Source: Morella rubra (lineage: Eukaryota > Streptophyta > Magnoliopsida > Fagales > Myricaceae). From it: a stretch of 64,000 bases of DNA. Made by a program: the position numbers and the translations under genes. The notes beneath the pieces were generated by a model, which did no database searches, was not told where the DNA came from, and saw nothing but the letters and a program-made list of their open reading frames with translations. The stretch covers positions 22,041,080-22,105,079 of the forward strand of contig CM025851.1 of the NCBI GenBank assembly GCA_003952965.2. Direction: 5' to 3'. Shown here in pieces: positions 11,538 through 21,326 of this stretch (position 1 is the stretch's first letter; each line of letters opens with the position of its first letter).

Positions 11538-11879
11538 TTGGAGGCAAGTTTGCCGCATCAATTTTAGAGAGAGGATTTTTATGTGATTTTTCAATTCAAA
11601 ATTTTAAGGTGAGTTTTCAATTCAAATTAAGAATTATTCGGTGATAGGGAGAGAATTTTCAGGTGAGTTTTCAATTCAAAATTAATTTTGTTGAGTTATC
11701 TTCTATTTAAATTTGAATTTGAATTCTCCAACCCTCACTTTAAATTAGGGAATTGTTAATTTGTTAGGAACCTATAGATAATTTTCAGGAATTGCTTATT
11801 TTTCTATTCTCCTCCGTCACTCTCTCTCCTTCCCTCTCTCTCAATATCCCTAAAATTGTTGCGGTAAACTTGCCTCCAA
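11538..11879. mobile_element. 342-bp MITE with TA target duplication
   Basis: The terminal inverted repeats are about 30 bp long: left TTGGAGGCAAGTTTGCCGCA, right end complement TTGGAGGCAAGTTTACCGCA. Each terminus is directly flanked by TA (11,536-11,537 and 11,880-11,881), the Tc1/mariner-type target. The interior is AT-rich, with three GGTGAGTTTTCAATTCAAA-like direct repeats (near 11,610 and 11,660) and no coding frame. The TIR does not match the CTCCCTCC Stowaway consensus, so the subfamily is open. Confidence 0.75.
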
Positions 11880-11963
11880 TAATATTTTATGTCAATTACA
11901 TAAGTAAGGAAAGAATGATAATTTTATGACCATTTCCATTGACAAGAAATGGAAATGGTCACT

Positions 11964-12601
11964 TGTGACTTTGGAGAATCTGTCGTCATTGAAAATAATC
12001 AAGCTACAAAGTGTTGGACAACAATTTTGGTTGCATTATAAAATTCAAGTTTTGACCAATTTTGGTGGATAATTAGCTAAATGTCGTCACAAAATAGTAA
12101 GAGTATTTGAGACTACAAAATTGGACAATAGAATAGAGTAAAGTGGTGGAAATTGTGACTTTTTATGACCATTCTCATTGACCAGAAAAAATTTCGTGAC
12201 CACAAACAACATGATGACGAGAAATATTTTTTGGTCACTAGAACCCGGTTTATGGTGACCAACGCAATATGGTCAAAAATATTTTGGTCACTCTCTGCTG
12301 TTTTTAATTAGACTGACCTCAAAAAAAAAAAAAAAAAGAATCCATTGAATGTCAACTTTTAATCTTTTGTGACTATGGAGAATCGGTCGCCATTGAAAGT
12401 AATCAAGCTACGAAGTGTTTGATGAGAATTTTGGTTGAAATATAAAATTCAAGTTTTGACTAATTTTTTGGAGGATAATTAGCTAAATGTCGTCTGAAAT
12501 AGTAAGAGTATTTGAGACTCCAAAATTGGACATTAGAATAGAGTAAAAAAGTGGAAAATTGTGACCTCTTTATGACCATTCTCATTAACCAGAAAAATTT
12601 G
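11964..12601. repeat. Direct duplication of about 230 bp, period 405 bp, around an A17 tract
   Basis: Copy one (11,964-12,194) and copy two (12,369-12,601) share the same order of blocks: TGTGACTTTGGAGAATC, AATCAAGCTAC, TATAAAATTCAAGTTTTGAC, GGATAATTAGCTAAATGTCG, AGTAAGAGTATTTGAGACT, TGACCATTCTCATT. Between them lie more GGTCAC motifs and A17 at 12,321-12,337. The GGTCAC content ties both copies to the CACTA-like material upstream. Confidence 0.75.
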
Positions 12602-13916
12602 CAATGTTCAACCCCAGTCAAATTTCCCGTTAAACATGATGGAATTAGCCATCACGTGCGTCGCACATGCTGGAAGCCCACCAGTCTTTCTCGAATTACC
12701 CTTCGTAAGTGAGAGCCAAATTACTCCTGTCTGCCCTGGAGAACCCCGAGTACCCTACCCCATTTTTCTACCGTCATTTTACCTCACTCATCCAAAAGCC
12801 TTATTGTGAACCCTAAACTCCAATCTCTATTAGTTACTATTCTTTGTTGACCCAAATGCCGTTGAAAAACGAAAGACCCCCCCGATTGCGCTGATTTGTA
12901 GTGCATTTTCAACAAAGCCCTAAAAGAGGACGACGCTGGAGATTTTGAACTCTATACAGTATACCTCAATCCCCATTGAATCCATTGCTTATTTTTTGTA
13001 GTTAAGCATGCATTGATTATTCTGAATTGGTTGATTAGGCTTAATGGAGATGTTCACCAAGTTTGGTTTTTTCTAAGTGCTTGTCGAGTCTGCCTTGTTT
13101 GAACATTTGATTGCTTGTATGACATTGTCACCCTTGTGTATTTTATTTTGGGGTCTAGATTGTGATGTAGTATTGAAAATCAACTATTTTATTTCATTTT
13201 ACAATGGTGGCCAACAAGTAAGTTGTGGTCCCTTGGTGTTGTCATTATATATTATTGTCGACAAGTTGTGGTCCCAGAATGTTGTCATTAAATGTGTTAG
13301 CAGTTGTCTTTTTACTTCAACTCTATTCATTTGCATTAAGACCAATTCACCTTTTTCTCTTACTTCATGTAACTTTGTTGTGTCACAAGGAAACAAATAA
13401 GCTATTGTTTTTTCCTAACTTGATGTAACTTTGTTTCTTCTATAATACTAAATGTGTTTGTTTCTTCCTTTTGATTGCCAAGTTTTCTAGCTTGATTCTT
13501 CCACTCCCATAGCCAAATTCTGATTCTTGTATTCACAAGGTACCCTATTTGATGTAACTAAGAAACTAGTTTAGTGCTACACAACAAAGAGTAATAACGA
13601 TAGGGATTTTTCCCAATCTAATGCAGACACTTTTTTTTTTTTTGATAATTTTAATGTGATTGGCCAAGGGATATAATGGCAAATCATCGGAGCCTATAAT
13701 ATTATTTGAAGTTGGACCATGTCTGGACTTTTATATGTAGTTGGTGTAACAAAACCACAAACCAGGGCCTGGTTTCTAAAAAGTCAATTGTTCTATGCTT
13801 TTGGCCTCAGTTAGTGAGAGAGAATATTAAAGTGTCTGGATATCCTCACCTCTTGTATTCCACATCCACAGTCCTAAGTTTCAAAATGTTTGTGCCCTTA
13901 CCCTTTTGGGCCATAA
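12602..13916. other. No recognisable gene; gene-like leader without coding sequence
   Basis: 12,620-12,960 has higher GC and a 'TGAACCCTAAACTCC' stretch like a plant 5' leader, but no supported coding frame follows. 13,200-13,290 has a small duplication (AAGTTGTGGTCCC ... GTTGTCATTA twice). Confidence 0.35.
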
Positions 13917-14040
13917 CACTGCTAGAAAGTTGACATTTAGTGACCAAATAAATTTCGTCACTAAAAATGGACTTTTTGTGACAAAAATATTTTTTGTCAC
14001 CAATTTCGTCACTAAATGTCAATTTTTTTGTGACAAAAAT
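13917..14040 (+). repeat. CACTA left TIR with TTTGTGACAAAAA-type repeats
   Basis: CACTGCTAGAAAGTTGAC is followed by alternating 'TTCGTCACTAAA' and 'TTTTTGTGACAAAAAT' blocks. These blocks also appear, inverted, at the right end (24,480-24,664) and in the partial copy at 24,990-25,075. Confidence 0.75.
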
Positions 14041-15003
14041 TGTGGTCACAAGGTTATCGATCGGTTAACAATAAACACGTGGCTTTTGCTAAGCGATCAA
14101 TCGTATCACACCATAGATCGATCGATCAATGTAACCGTCAATATAACGAAGCGCTGATCGATCGTGAAACACTAACGATCAATCGGTCTTGCAACGAATG
14201 GAAGTGTACCACGTGTTAGCCACGTGTTACCGAAGAACGATCGAACTGTACACCGTGACGATTGACTGTGACCGTAACTGTCACTTTTTCGAATTGTCAT
14301 TCGATTGTTGAAGTCACGATCAATCAGTGTTTCAACGAATAGTAGAGTGCCATGTGTTGAAAAAACAAACGATTGATCGGCAAACAACTATCAATCGATT
14401 GGCTCGAGGATTATATGAAACCATCGAAGTCATTTTTACCGGTTATCTCTCCACAAAATCTCCCAAATTCTCTCAACTTTCAACGAGCCATTTCGTGCCT
14501 CATTGTCCTCCAAAGTTCGTGGAAACTTCCCCCGTTGTCATCTACATCAAAGGTAGGTAGTTATACTATTTTTTAAGCGGTTTTAAATTCGTTTTTAGTT
14601 TAGTTTTTTTAATTTGATATATAATCCATTTAGGTCCGTAAAACGTATTTATTTTAGTGTTAATGTATGTTTTAGGAGTTTAGGATTGTTTAGGGATTAA
14701 TTTGGGGTGATTTTTGGAATGTTTTGGGCCATTATAGAAACTGTGTTTTTTTTTTTTGCCATCTTGCGTGCACCAATCGATCGCCTGTTCATGGCAATCG
14801 ATTGGTAGGTAGTTGCTGAGAAACATGATGGATCAGCTTATATAGACAATCGATCGTGTCGTTATATTTGGGACCAATCAATCCTATATTGTGCGATCAA
14901 TCGGTCCCAAAAATTGTGTGTTTCGATTTGTAGACGATTGATTACATGTGGGACCGATCGACCGGTCCCTATTACTGTGCATTTTAATTGTCGCTAGCGA
15001 TTG
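14041..15003. repeat. Left subterminal array of GATCGATC-type motifs
   Basis: There are more than twenty copies of GATCGATCG, CGATCAATCG or CGATTGATCG variants in both orientations, spaced about 15-50 bp apart, for example near 14,057, 14,117, 14,155, 14,360, 14,775, 14,850 and 14,950. Such arrays in En/Spm elements are binding sites for the element-encoded TNPA-type protein; that function here is by analogy. Confidence 0.7.
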
Positions 15004-15840
15004 TGTAATAGCTCGGACCATGAAGACCTCAAGCGTTGTCTTATAGTAATGGACATAGCTATAAAGCTGAGGTTACGGCCTATGGGAAGATCGACAAAGC
15101 AACAAGATACTACGCAAAACACACAAAGGACCTTTTATTAATACTGAGGTATTACAACAGAGGACCCACTTTCTATAATGTACATACTAAAAAGTAAACT
15201 GCAGCGAAAAACTAAGAAAAACATAAACAAAGATCTCTAATCTTCATCATCAGTGTTATCCAAGTCTGAGATGTTGATGTAATTATCTGAGTGCGAAGTG
15301 ATCCATCTATGTCCTCGTCCCTCTATCAGGACATCTAGTTCACGTGTGACATACACACGAAAAGTCAGCTCCAGAGTGATAAAGCCATGTTGAATGGCTT
15401 TGGTAAACTCACCTAAATAAACCTCAGACATCTGCTAAAGAAATTATTTAACAAACAACGGTGAGTCCAAATGACTCAGTAAAGCCAGCGGTTAGTACAA
15501 CAGAATAGCAGATAGAATAAAAGATATTGAAGAAACCCGTTCAACAATAAAATCTCAACAGAATAAGAAAGTAAATGAAAAGACTCAGTTTTCTCAAAAA
15601 TGATCTTTTCCTTTTTCCATTTTCAATTTCGATCACCACTACTCTCACTCCCAGAGTGAATCACTTGCCAGAGTGACGGGTTACAAGTAACCTTCGTATC
15701 TTTGCAGCAGTACTCCCAGAGTACAATACGGCCTCAAACTCCCAAAGTGAGTTATCCTAACAAAGGATCTTTCTGCGTACGACGGAGAGGCCAGAATGTC
15801 ACAACAAGTGAACACATCCTCTTGTGCACAGTATTACGTT

Positions 15841-15995
15841 AAGTATGCATGTCTCATGTCAACGCCCATACATATCACTCATGATATGCAACAACTTAAC
15901 CATACTTGAACATCAGAATATTGTTTTCCAACGTACAAGTTAAGTATGCATGTCTCATATCAACGCCCATACATCTCATTTATGATATGCAACAC
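15841..15995. repeat. Two-copy repeat inside solo LTR, period about 105 bp
   Basis: AAGTATGCATGTCTCATGTC with the following 'AACGCCCATACAT' and 'ATGATATGCAACA' blocks appears at about 15,842 and again at about 15,947 with few changes. Confidence 0.7.
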
Positions 15996-17117
15996 TTAAC
16001 TCATTTCCATCATCACAACATTATAAAACAGTTCTCAAAGGAAAATGTTGTGAAGGCAAAAACAACACTTTGATTTCTTGGTTAAAAACCGGCTTAATCA
16101 CCACGTAGAAAATACTAATTTTGACATAAAAGTATTGAAATCAAAAGGAAAGAAATATGTTCAAGCTTTGAAAAACAACTTTTGGAAGAAATTTTGAAAA
16201 GAAACGGATCAAAGTTGAAAAACAACTTGAAAACGAATCGAACTTTGAAAATGATACTTTTTCGAAAGGACGAGCTTGTTCTTCGTCAAGAACACGAAGA
16301 ACATCAAGAACAATAGGAAGAATAGAAAAAAAATGCTAATCAACATCAAGAGATATTAGAATAATAAAGACAAGAGATTCACAATAATCATCTTGAAAAC
16401 TTGAATCGAAATCAAAGATAACCAACTAAACTTTACCTCTAAGCGTGCTTGATCTTTGCTAAACTTTTTCCTCCTCTTTCTCCCACTTCACTTCACTCTT
16501 TCTCTCAAGATTTAACTCACAAAAATTCAGATTGAATGGTGTACTCTTCAAAGGTCGAAATCCACCCCTATTTATAGGAAAACACAGCCGGTTGCATTCC
16601 GACACGTGTTCGACCTAGCTAGGCTAGCTTTGGTGAGTCACTAGGCTAAATTTCTCTCCTCTTGACACCTAGCAACCTACAGCAGCTGCATGGAAAGGCT
16701 ATGGCCGAAATCTCCCTATAGCTTGATGAGTCGCCGCCTAGGTGCACCGGTGGTCGACACCTCGAGCTTCCTAGGTCCTAGCCTTTTGTGTCGTGCTTTT
16801 TGCATCAATTTATCGTGCTTCTATCTTTGATTTGTCGTGCTTCCTAGCCATCTTAGGTGTCACTCCCTAAGGCAGCCGAAATTCACTTTAATTAAAGGCT
16901 AAAATGCTAATTTGCTTCACTAATCTTTTGATAATCGCCGATTATTGCTTAAGTGACCTACTTGCTTTCACTTCTCAATCTACTTGCTTCCAATTATCAA
17001 AAAGTCTCCAAATTTAAACCATAAACTCGTGGATAATCTCCCAACATATTAAAAGAATAAAAATCATATGGTTCGGTTTTCGAGACAAAAATGACCGACG
17101 TGCTTAGAAAACTTTAT

Positions 17118-17340
17118 TGATCCAATACGTGCTCCTCAATGTTCTGAACAATCACTCAGTTGCATGTGAACTCTAATTCTCATTTAATCATGTCCTAAAC
17201 AAGGTTTGAGACAAAAAGGTCTAACTAGCTTAAAAATTTAAATTGATCCAATGCGTACTCCTCAATCTCTTGAACAATAACTTAATTGCACGTGAACTCC
17301 AATTCTCACTAAATCATGCCCTAACCAAGGTTTCAAACTT
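17118..17340. repeat. Two-copy repeat inside solo LTR, period about 137 bp
   Basis: TTGATCCAATACGTGCTCCT (17,118) and TTGATCCAATGCGTACTCCT (17,255) start two copies that share 'TGAACTC(T/C)AATTCTCA' and 'ATCATG(T/C)CCTAA(A/C)CAAGGTTT'. Confidence 0.7.
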
Positions 17341-17465
17341 AGTCTCTCAAGTACTAAATACTCTCTCTTAGTCACTAATTATCCCCTAATCTCACTACTA
17401 ATCACAAACAAGAGAGCATAAACAATATGCATGTGATGTTTGAAAGCTCGGGGTATGACAGATTG

Positions 17466-17830
17466 ATTTCTTATACCAAAGCGAACGGCCAGTAAGCGTA
17501 ATTTGAAATGCATTGCTTTCACTTAGTAGTAATCGATCGTTTGAGTGACAATCAATCGCTAGGGTTATACTGTGTGTTTTGTTGCATGGACAACCGATCA
17601 TCTGTGCAACAAAACACATCATTTTTATATGTTGTGATCGATCTGTCTCCTTGACCGATCGATCGTTAAATTGTGTGATCAATCGCACATGTCACAGTTT
17701 GATTGTCATTTTTCCAAATACACAGTTTTGATTAAGCGATCATTTGGTTATTTAGGTGATCGATCATTATATTGAGTGATCTATCGCTAGAATTGGCAAT
17801 GTATCACCATTTTGTTATTTTAATTATGTT
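17466..17830. repeat. Continuation of left GATCGATC motif array
   Basis: At least eight AATCGATCG/TGATCGATC/CGATCAATCG motifs lie between 17,520 and 17,800. They join directly to the array at 14,041-15,003 once the solo LTR is removed, and end about 80 bp before the first coding frame of the element. Confidence 0.65.
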
Positions 17831-17883
17831 ATTGTGATTACTTATTAACAAATATTTATATACAATTGTTGCAGCATACTAAA

Positions 17884-19105
17884 ATGTCGGGAGTTAAGCG
17901 TACACACACATCGAGGACTGGGGTGGATCGTCGTCCTAAGAGCAGGAGGTCGCTGATCCGATGATGACCGTGGAGAGGCAGATGCAGTACTTGAGGATGC
18001 GGCCAGTGGCTAGAGAGCATTCAATGATGCTCTCTGATTTTGAGGAGCGTAGCATCTTCCAACTCTTTGTATACTAGATATTCTTACATCAGTTTTCTTA
18101 GACAGAGGGTTTCTATGCCGGTAGTCTCGTTTATGATTTATATTGTGCCATTGTCTTGGCAGAAAGAGGACTTGAGCTACAGCTAACAGTGCGAGGCGTG
18201 CAGTTCACCCTTTCCACAGACATTATTGCCGATTTCTTGCACTGTCCTCAGCCTGAGACCCCATGCCTCCCAGCAGTACACCTAACACTGAGGAGAGGAC
18301 ATCAGAGCAGGACATGCGGACACTTATGATGGGGAAAACGTCTGCAGTTGTTGGAAGCATATGGATACCGAACTACGATGTCAAATCTCATTCCACGGAG
18401 TGCCCGTTCGCTAGAGCTCAATGCATGCTCTTACTGAGCCAGCATATGTGGATAGATCTGCCGCTCTACATGTATAAGCTGATACTGGATGAAGCTTGGT
18501 CGGTTAGGCATAATAGCATCCCATACGACGTGTTTTTGACTTAGTTTCTCATTGATCGAGGTGTCATGATCGGTGACCAGGAGATTCGTAAGATGGTCAT
18601 GAGTGTACTGAACAAGGTCACCTTGTCTTAGAGCAAGGGGCAGGAGGGGGCTTTGACACGACGGTTATCTCGTAGAGCAGCGGTTGCACTAGATAAGATA
18701 GCATGACTATCGACCGATGTTGGAGTGTCTTGATCAAAGTCACCTTTCGAGATGAGAGCGCCTGTAGTGCCTCCTCCTTGGGAGGCCCAGCTCTTCAGGG
18801 ACCTCGATAGCTATGTCAGCGCGACTGTCAATATCGCTCTACGCCTCTTAGTGGAGCATGTGTAAAATTTGGAGCGGGAGATTAAGGAGCTTCGAAAAGA
18901 CACAAACAAGCTCCGGGCAGACTTTGAGGGTGAGTGCACTGTTGTAATAATGCGCAACAAGGCGATCATGGCTGATATGAAAGAAGTCACGGAGTAGTTG
19001 AAAGATGTCAAGAAGACCCTTGATGATATCAAGACGGAGGCAGATCCACAGAAGATTCACGGGGATATTCCTACTGATGTGGGGACTTTCCGTGATGCTG
19101 TTTGA
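17884..19105 (+). pseudogene. Accessory 'putative plant transposon protein' gene relic inside CACTA
   Basis: Reading starts at ATG 17,884 after an AG-rich acceptor-like GTTGCAGCAT. The first frame encodes a basic stretch (MSGVKRTHTSRTG...). After a frameshift near 17,960 come 'GFYAGSLVYDLYCAIVLAER' and 'LTVRGVQFTLSTDIIADFL', a pattern I associate with the plant transposon-protein domain PF20167. After a second shift near 18,260 there are 93 open codons including 'ARAQCMLLLSQHMWIDLPLY', then 'FLIDRGVMIGDQEIRKMVM', and finally a C-terminal coiled coil (18,870-19,060; 'LEREIKELRKDTNKLRADF'). It ends in TGA at 19,103-19,105. Six or more stops and about two frameshifts interrupt it. It precedes the transposase relic on the same strand, so it was carried by the element. 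The molecular function of this domain is unknown; the assignment is from memory of the pattern. Confidence 0.55.
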
Positions 19106-19546
19106 CAATCATAGACATTTATTGTTTTTACTATCTATTTGGGAAATGTATTTGGATTTGTGTTTTTATTTTGGTATTTGAGACATATTTGTTTATTTGG
19201 ATTTGTGTTCTTATTTACGTATTTGGGACATGTATGTTTATTTTTGGATATGTAGTGATTTTCATTACAGTTTATGAGTTTTTTATTTTTATTTTTTTCT
19301 CGGCATTTAGATAAGTAAATTGACCAGAATACCATTTTGTTGGCAAAATTAACAAAAATTGCAAAGTTGAAGTACATATATATCTTTAAATACAAATATG
19401 TCTTAAATAAAAGAAAATAACGTTCAAGATATCTATTAGTATAAATATGTTTTAAATACAAGTACAAAGCGATCAATCGGCGAGAACCGCATCATTTTAC
19501 TATCAGATGACGATCGATCGACGGATTCAACTAATAAATCTATAGA

Positions 19547-19808
19547 CAAATTAGGGTAAGATGAATTAGTGACTGAATATTGTGTGTTTAAATGTTTGCA
19601 CACACAAAATACATACAAACAAAGTATGTTAGGATGTATTTAGATTACTTGAAAACATATCAAGCACATATTATTAATCTTTCGGTAGAAAATTTAGGGT
19701 AAGATGAATTAGTGATTGAATATTGTGAGTTTAAATGTCTACACACACAAAATACATACAAACAAAGTACGTTAGGATGTATTTAGATTACATAAAAACA
19801 TATCAAGC
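19547..19808. repeat. Tandem duplication of about 120 bp, period 142 bp
   Basis: Two copies share AGGGTAAGATGAATTAGTGA, 'CACACACAAAATACATACAA', 'ACAAAGTA(T/C)GTTAGGATG' and 'AAACATATCAAGC', starting at about 19,548 and 19,690. They lie in the non-coding interior of the CACTA element. A shorter degenerate repeat (ATTTGGATTTGTGTT) precedes them at about 19,148 and 19,197. Confidence 0.75.
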
Positions 19809-19979
19809 GAACATAATCAATCTTTAGGAAAGCATGTCTAATTTGTACATTTTGCATCACATAAACATATTGTAAGAGTTAGTATGAGGCATGTATTAAG
19901 ATGGGATCATAAGTAAAAAAAATTCATAATTAAGTCATTTGTTTACTTAAAAATCACTTTTTAACAGTTAGGATCACCG

Positions 19980-20640
19980 ATCGATTGGTACAGAATGGTG
20001 TCGTTTAAGCTTTCACAATCAATCAATTGGCAAGGAGGAAACGGCACAGGCGGCAAGGTGTTATTTTCCCTCAAACTTAGCCCAAACACCATTCTTTTGG
20101 TTGCGAGAGTTTTTAGATTAGCTTAAGTGTAAGCCCAAGCTCAAATTCATTGGTTTTTTAACTTGGTGAATATTGAAAAACTTGGGCAAAATTTATGGGA
20201 TTTAGGTTCGTTTTGATGTGAATTTCGTGCAACGGTAATTTACTCAACCTACACTGCGATTTAGGAGTGATTTGGTTGGTTATTTGATGATTTTTGATTT
20301 GGGTATTTGTGGATATTGTGAATATGATTTATGATTATTGGAGCTTATTAGGGCGTTTTTAATATGTACATTGGAATGGGTATTGCATGAGATGATTTGG
20401 GAGTACTTTGGGCATGTATTTGAGTGTGTGGGGAGGTTTGGCAAATTATTTAGACAATCGCCCTTTGTGACAATCGATCGCCTGTTAGATGGAAGACACA
20501 CGATCGATCATCTTTCTGTTAAACAATTGATCATATGTTAGATGGAAGACAGATGATTGATCATCCTCATTTTAGGCGATCGATCGGCTATATTTACAAC
20601 CGATTGGCAGTAATACCAGTCCAACGGTGTTTAAGGCAGA
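19980..20640. repeat. Internal clusters of GATCGATC motifs in CACTA element
   Basis: The same palindromic motif seen near the ends recurs between the two genes: near 19,490 and 19,980-20,035 and densely at 20,455-20,610 (CAATCGATCG, CGATCGATCATC, TTGATCATCC, GCGATCGATCGG). This placement, far from either terminus, is unusual for a CACTA subterminal array and may mark a nested or fused second element. Confidence 0.55.
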
Positions 20641-20644
20641 TGTT

Positions 20645-20877
20645 GATTATTGATCATGTGTAGCATTTATACTATTTACATGTTTGATTATTGAAGTGCT
20701 TGAGTTCTGAAATGAATCATGAAGTTTGAGAAGATTGGAGGATGATTATAGAAGTGTTTTTTTATTATTGATGTGTAGTATTTGAGCTATTTACATGTTT
20801 GATTATTGAAGTGCTTGAGTTCTGGAAATGAATTATGAAGTTTGAGAAGCATGGAGGATGATTATATAAGTGTTTTT
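20645..20877. repeat. Tandem duplication of about 115 bp
   Basis: Copies at about 20,648 and 20,765 share TATTTACATGTTTGATTATT, 'GAAGTGCTTGAGTTCTG', 'ATGAAGTTTGAGAAG' and 'GGAGGATGATTATA(G/T)AAGTG'. Confidence 0.8.
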
Positions 20878-21326
20878 GACTTGTTTTGTTTGGGTTTATT
20901 TTTGGGATATAATGTGTGTACCCTTAGACCCGTTCAAGGGTTAGGACGCGATAAATATGCGTTTATCACATAATAACCCTTCAATTGTCCAAATATGGAC
21001 AGTTTGAGATTGTGTATTGGGGTTGGATGAGTTCGGTACTTCTGTCCTATCCAGTCTGGAGGAACTTCAGTGTCATCTACCTTTTGTTTTCTGGATATAC
21101 TACTAACATTATGTATGATGTCATACATCTATCGTTGATGATGTTGCCCCCACTCATAACTTGTCATACTTCTATTTTTTGTAGGTATGATGGACATAAG
21201 TCAAAATGTTCAATTTCGAATGCACAATCTTGAATGGGATAGGACCTATCAGCTGGGTTAAAGTCAAGTTCCAATGATTGGTGTTTTATGAATTACTTAA
21301 TTTGTGTATTTTTTAAATTGGTGGCG

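Larger units (their letters stand above)
15004..17460 (-). mobile_element. Solo Gypsy LTR (2457 bp) with 5-bp TSD GATTG
   Basis: On the minus strand the LTR starts TGTCATACCCCGAGC (17,460 leftward) and ends GGTCCGAGCTATTACA (15,004), termini typical of Tekay/Del-type chromovirus LTRs. Exact GATTG duplications flank it at 14,999-15,003 and 17,461-17,465. It is inserted in the subterminal motif array of the CACTA element. No internal retroelement sequence is left, so it arose by LTR-LTR recombination. It contains two internal direct duplications (about 15,841-15,995 and 17,118-17,340). Confidence 0.9.

Noticed and set aside
8190..12600. One complete CACTA element over this whole interval
   Set aside because: End-like signatures at 8190 and 10,880 have non-matching flanks, and no GTAGTG terminus is found near 12,300-12,600; the parts may belong to more than one element.
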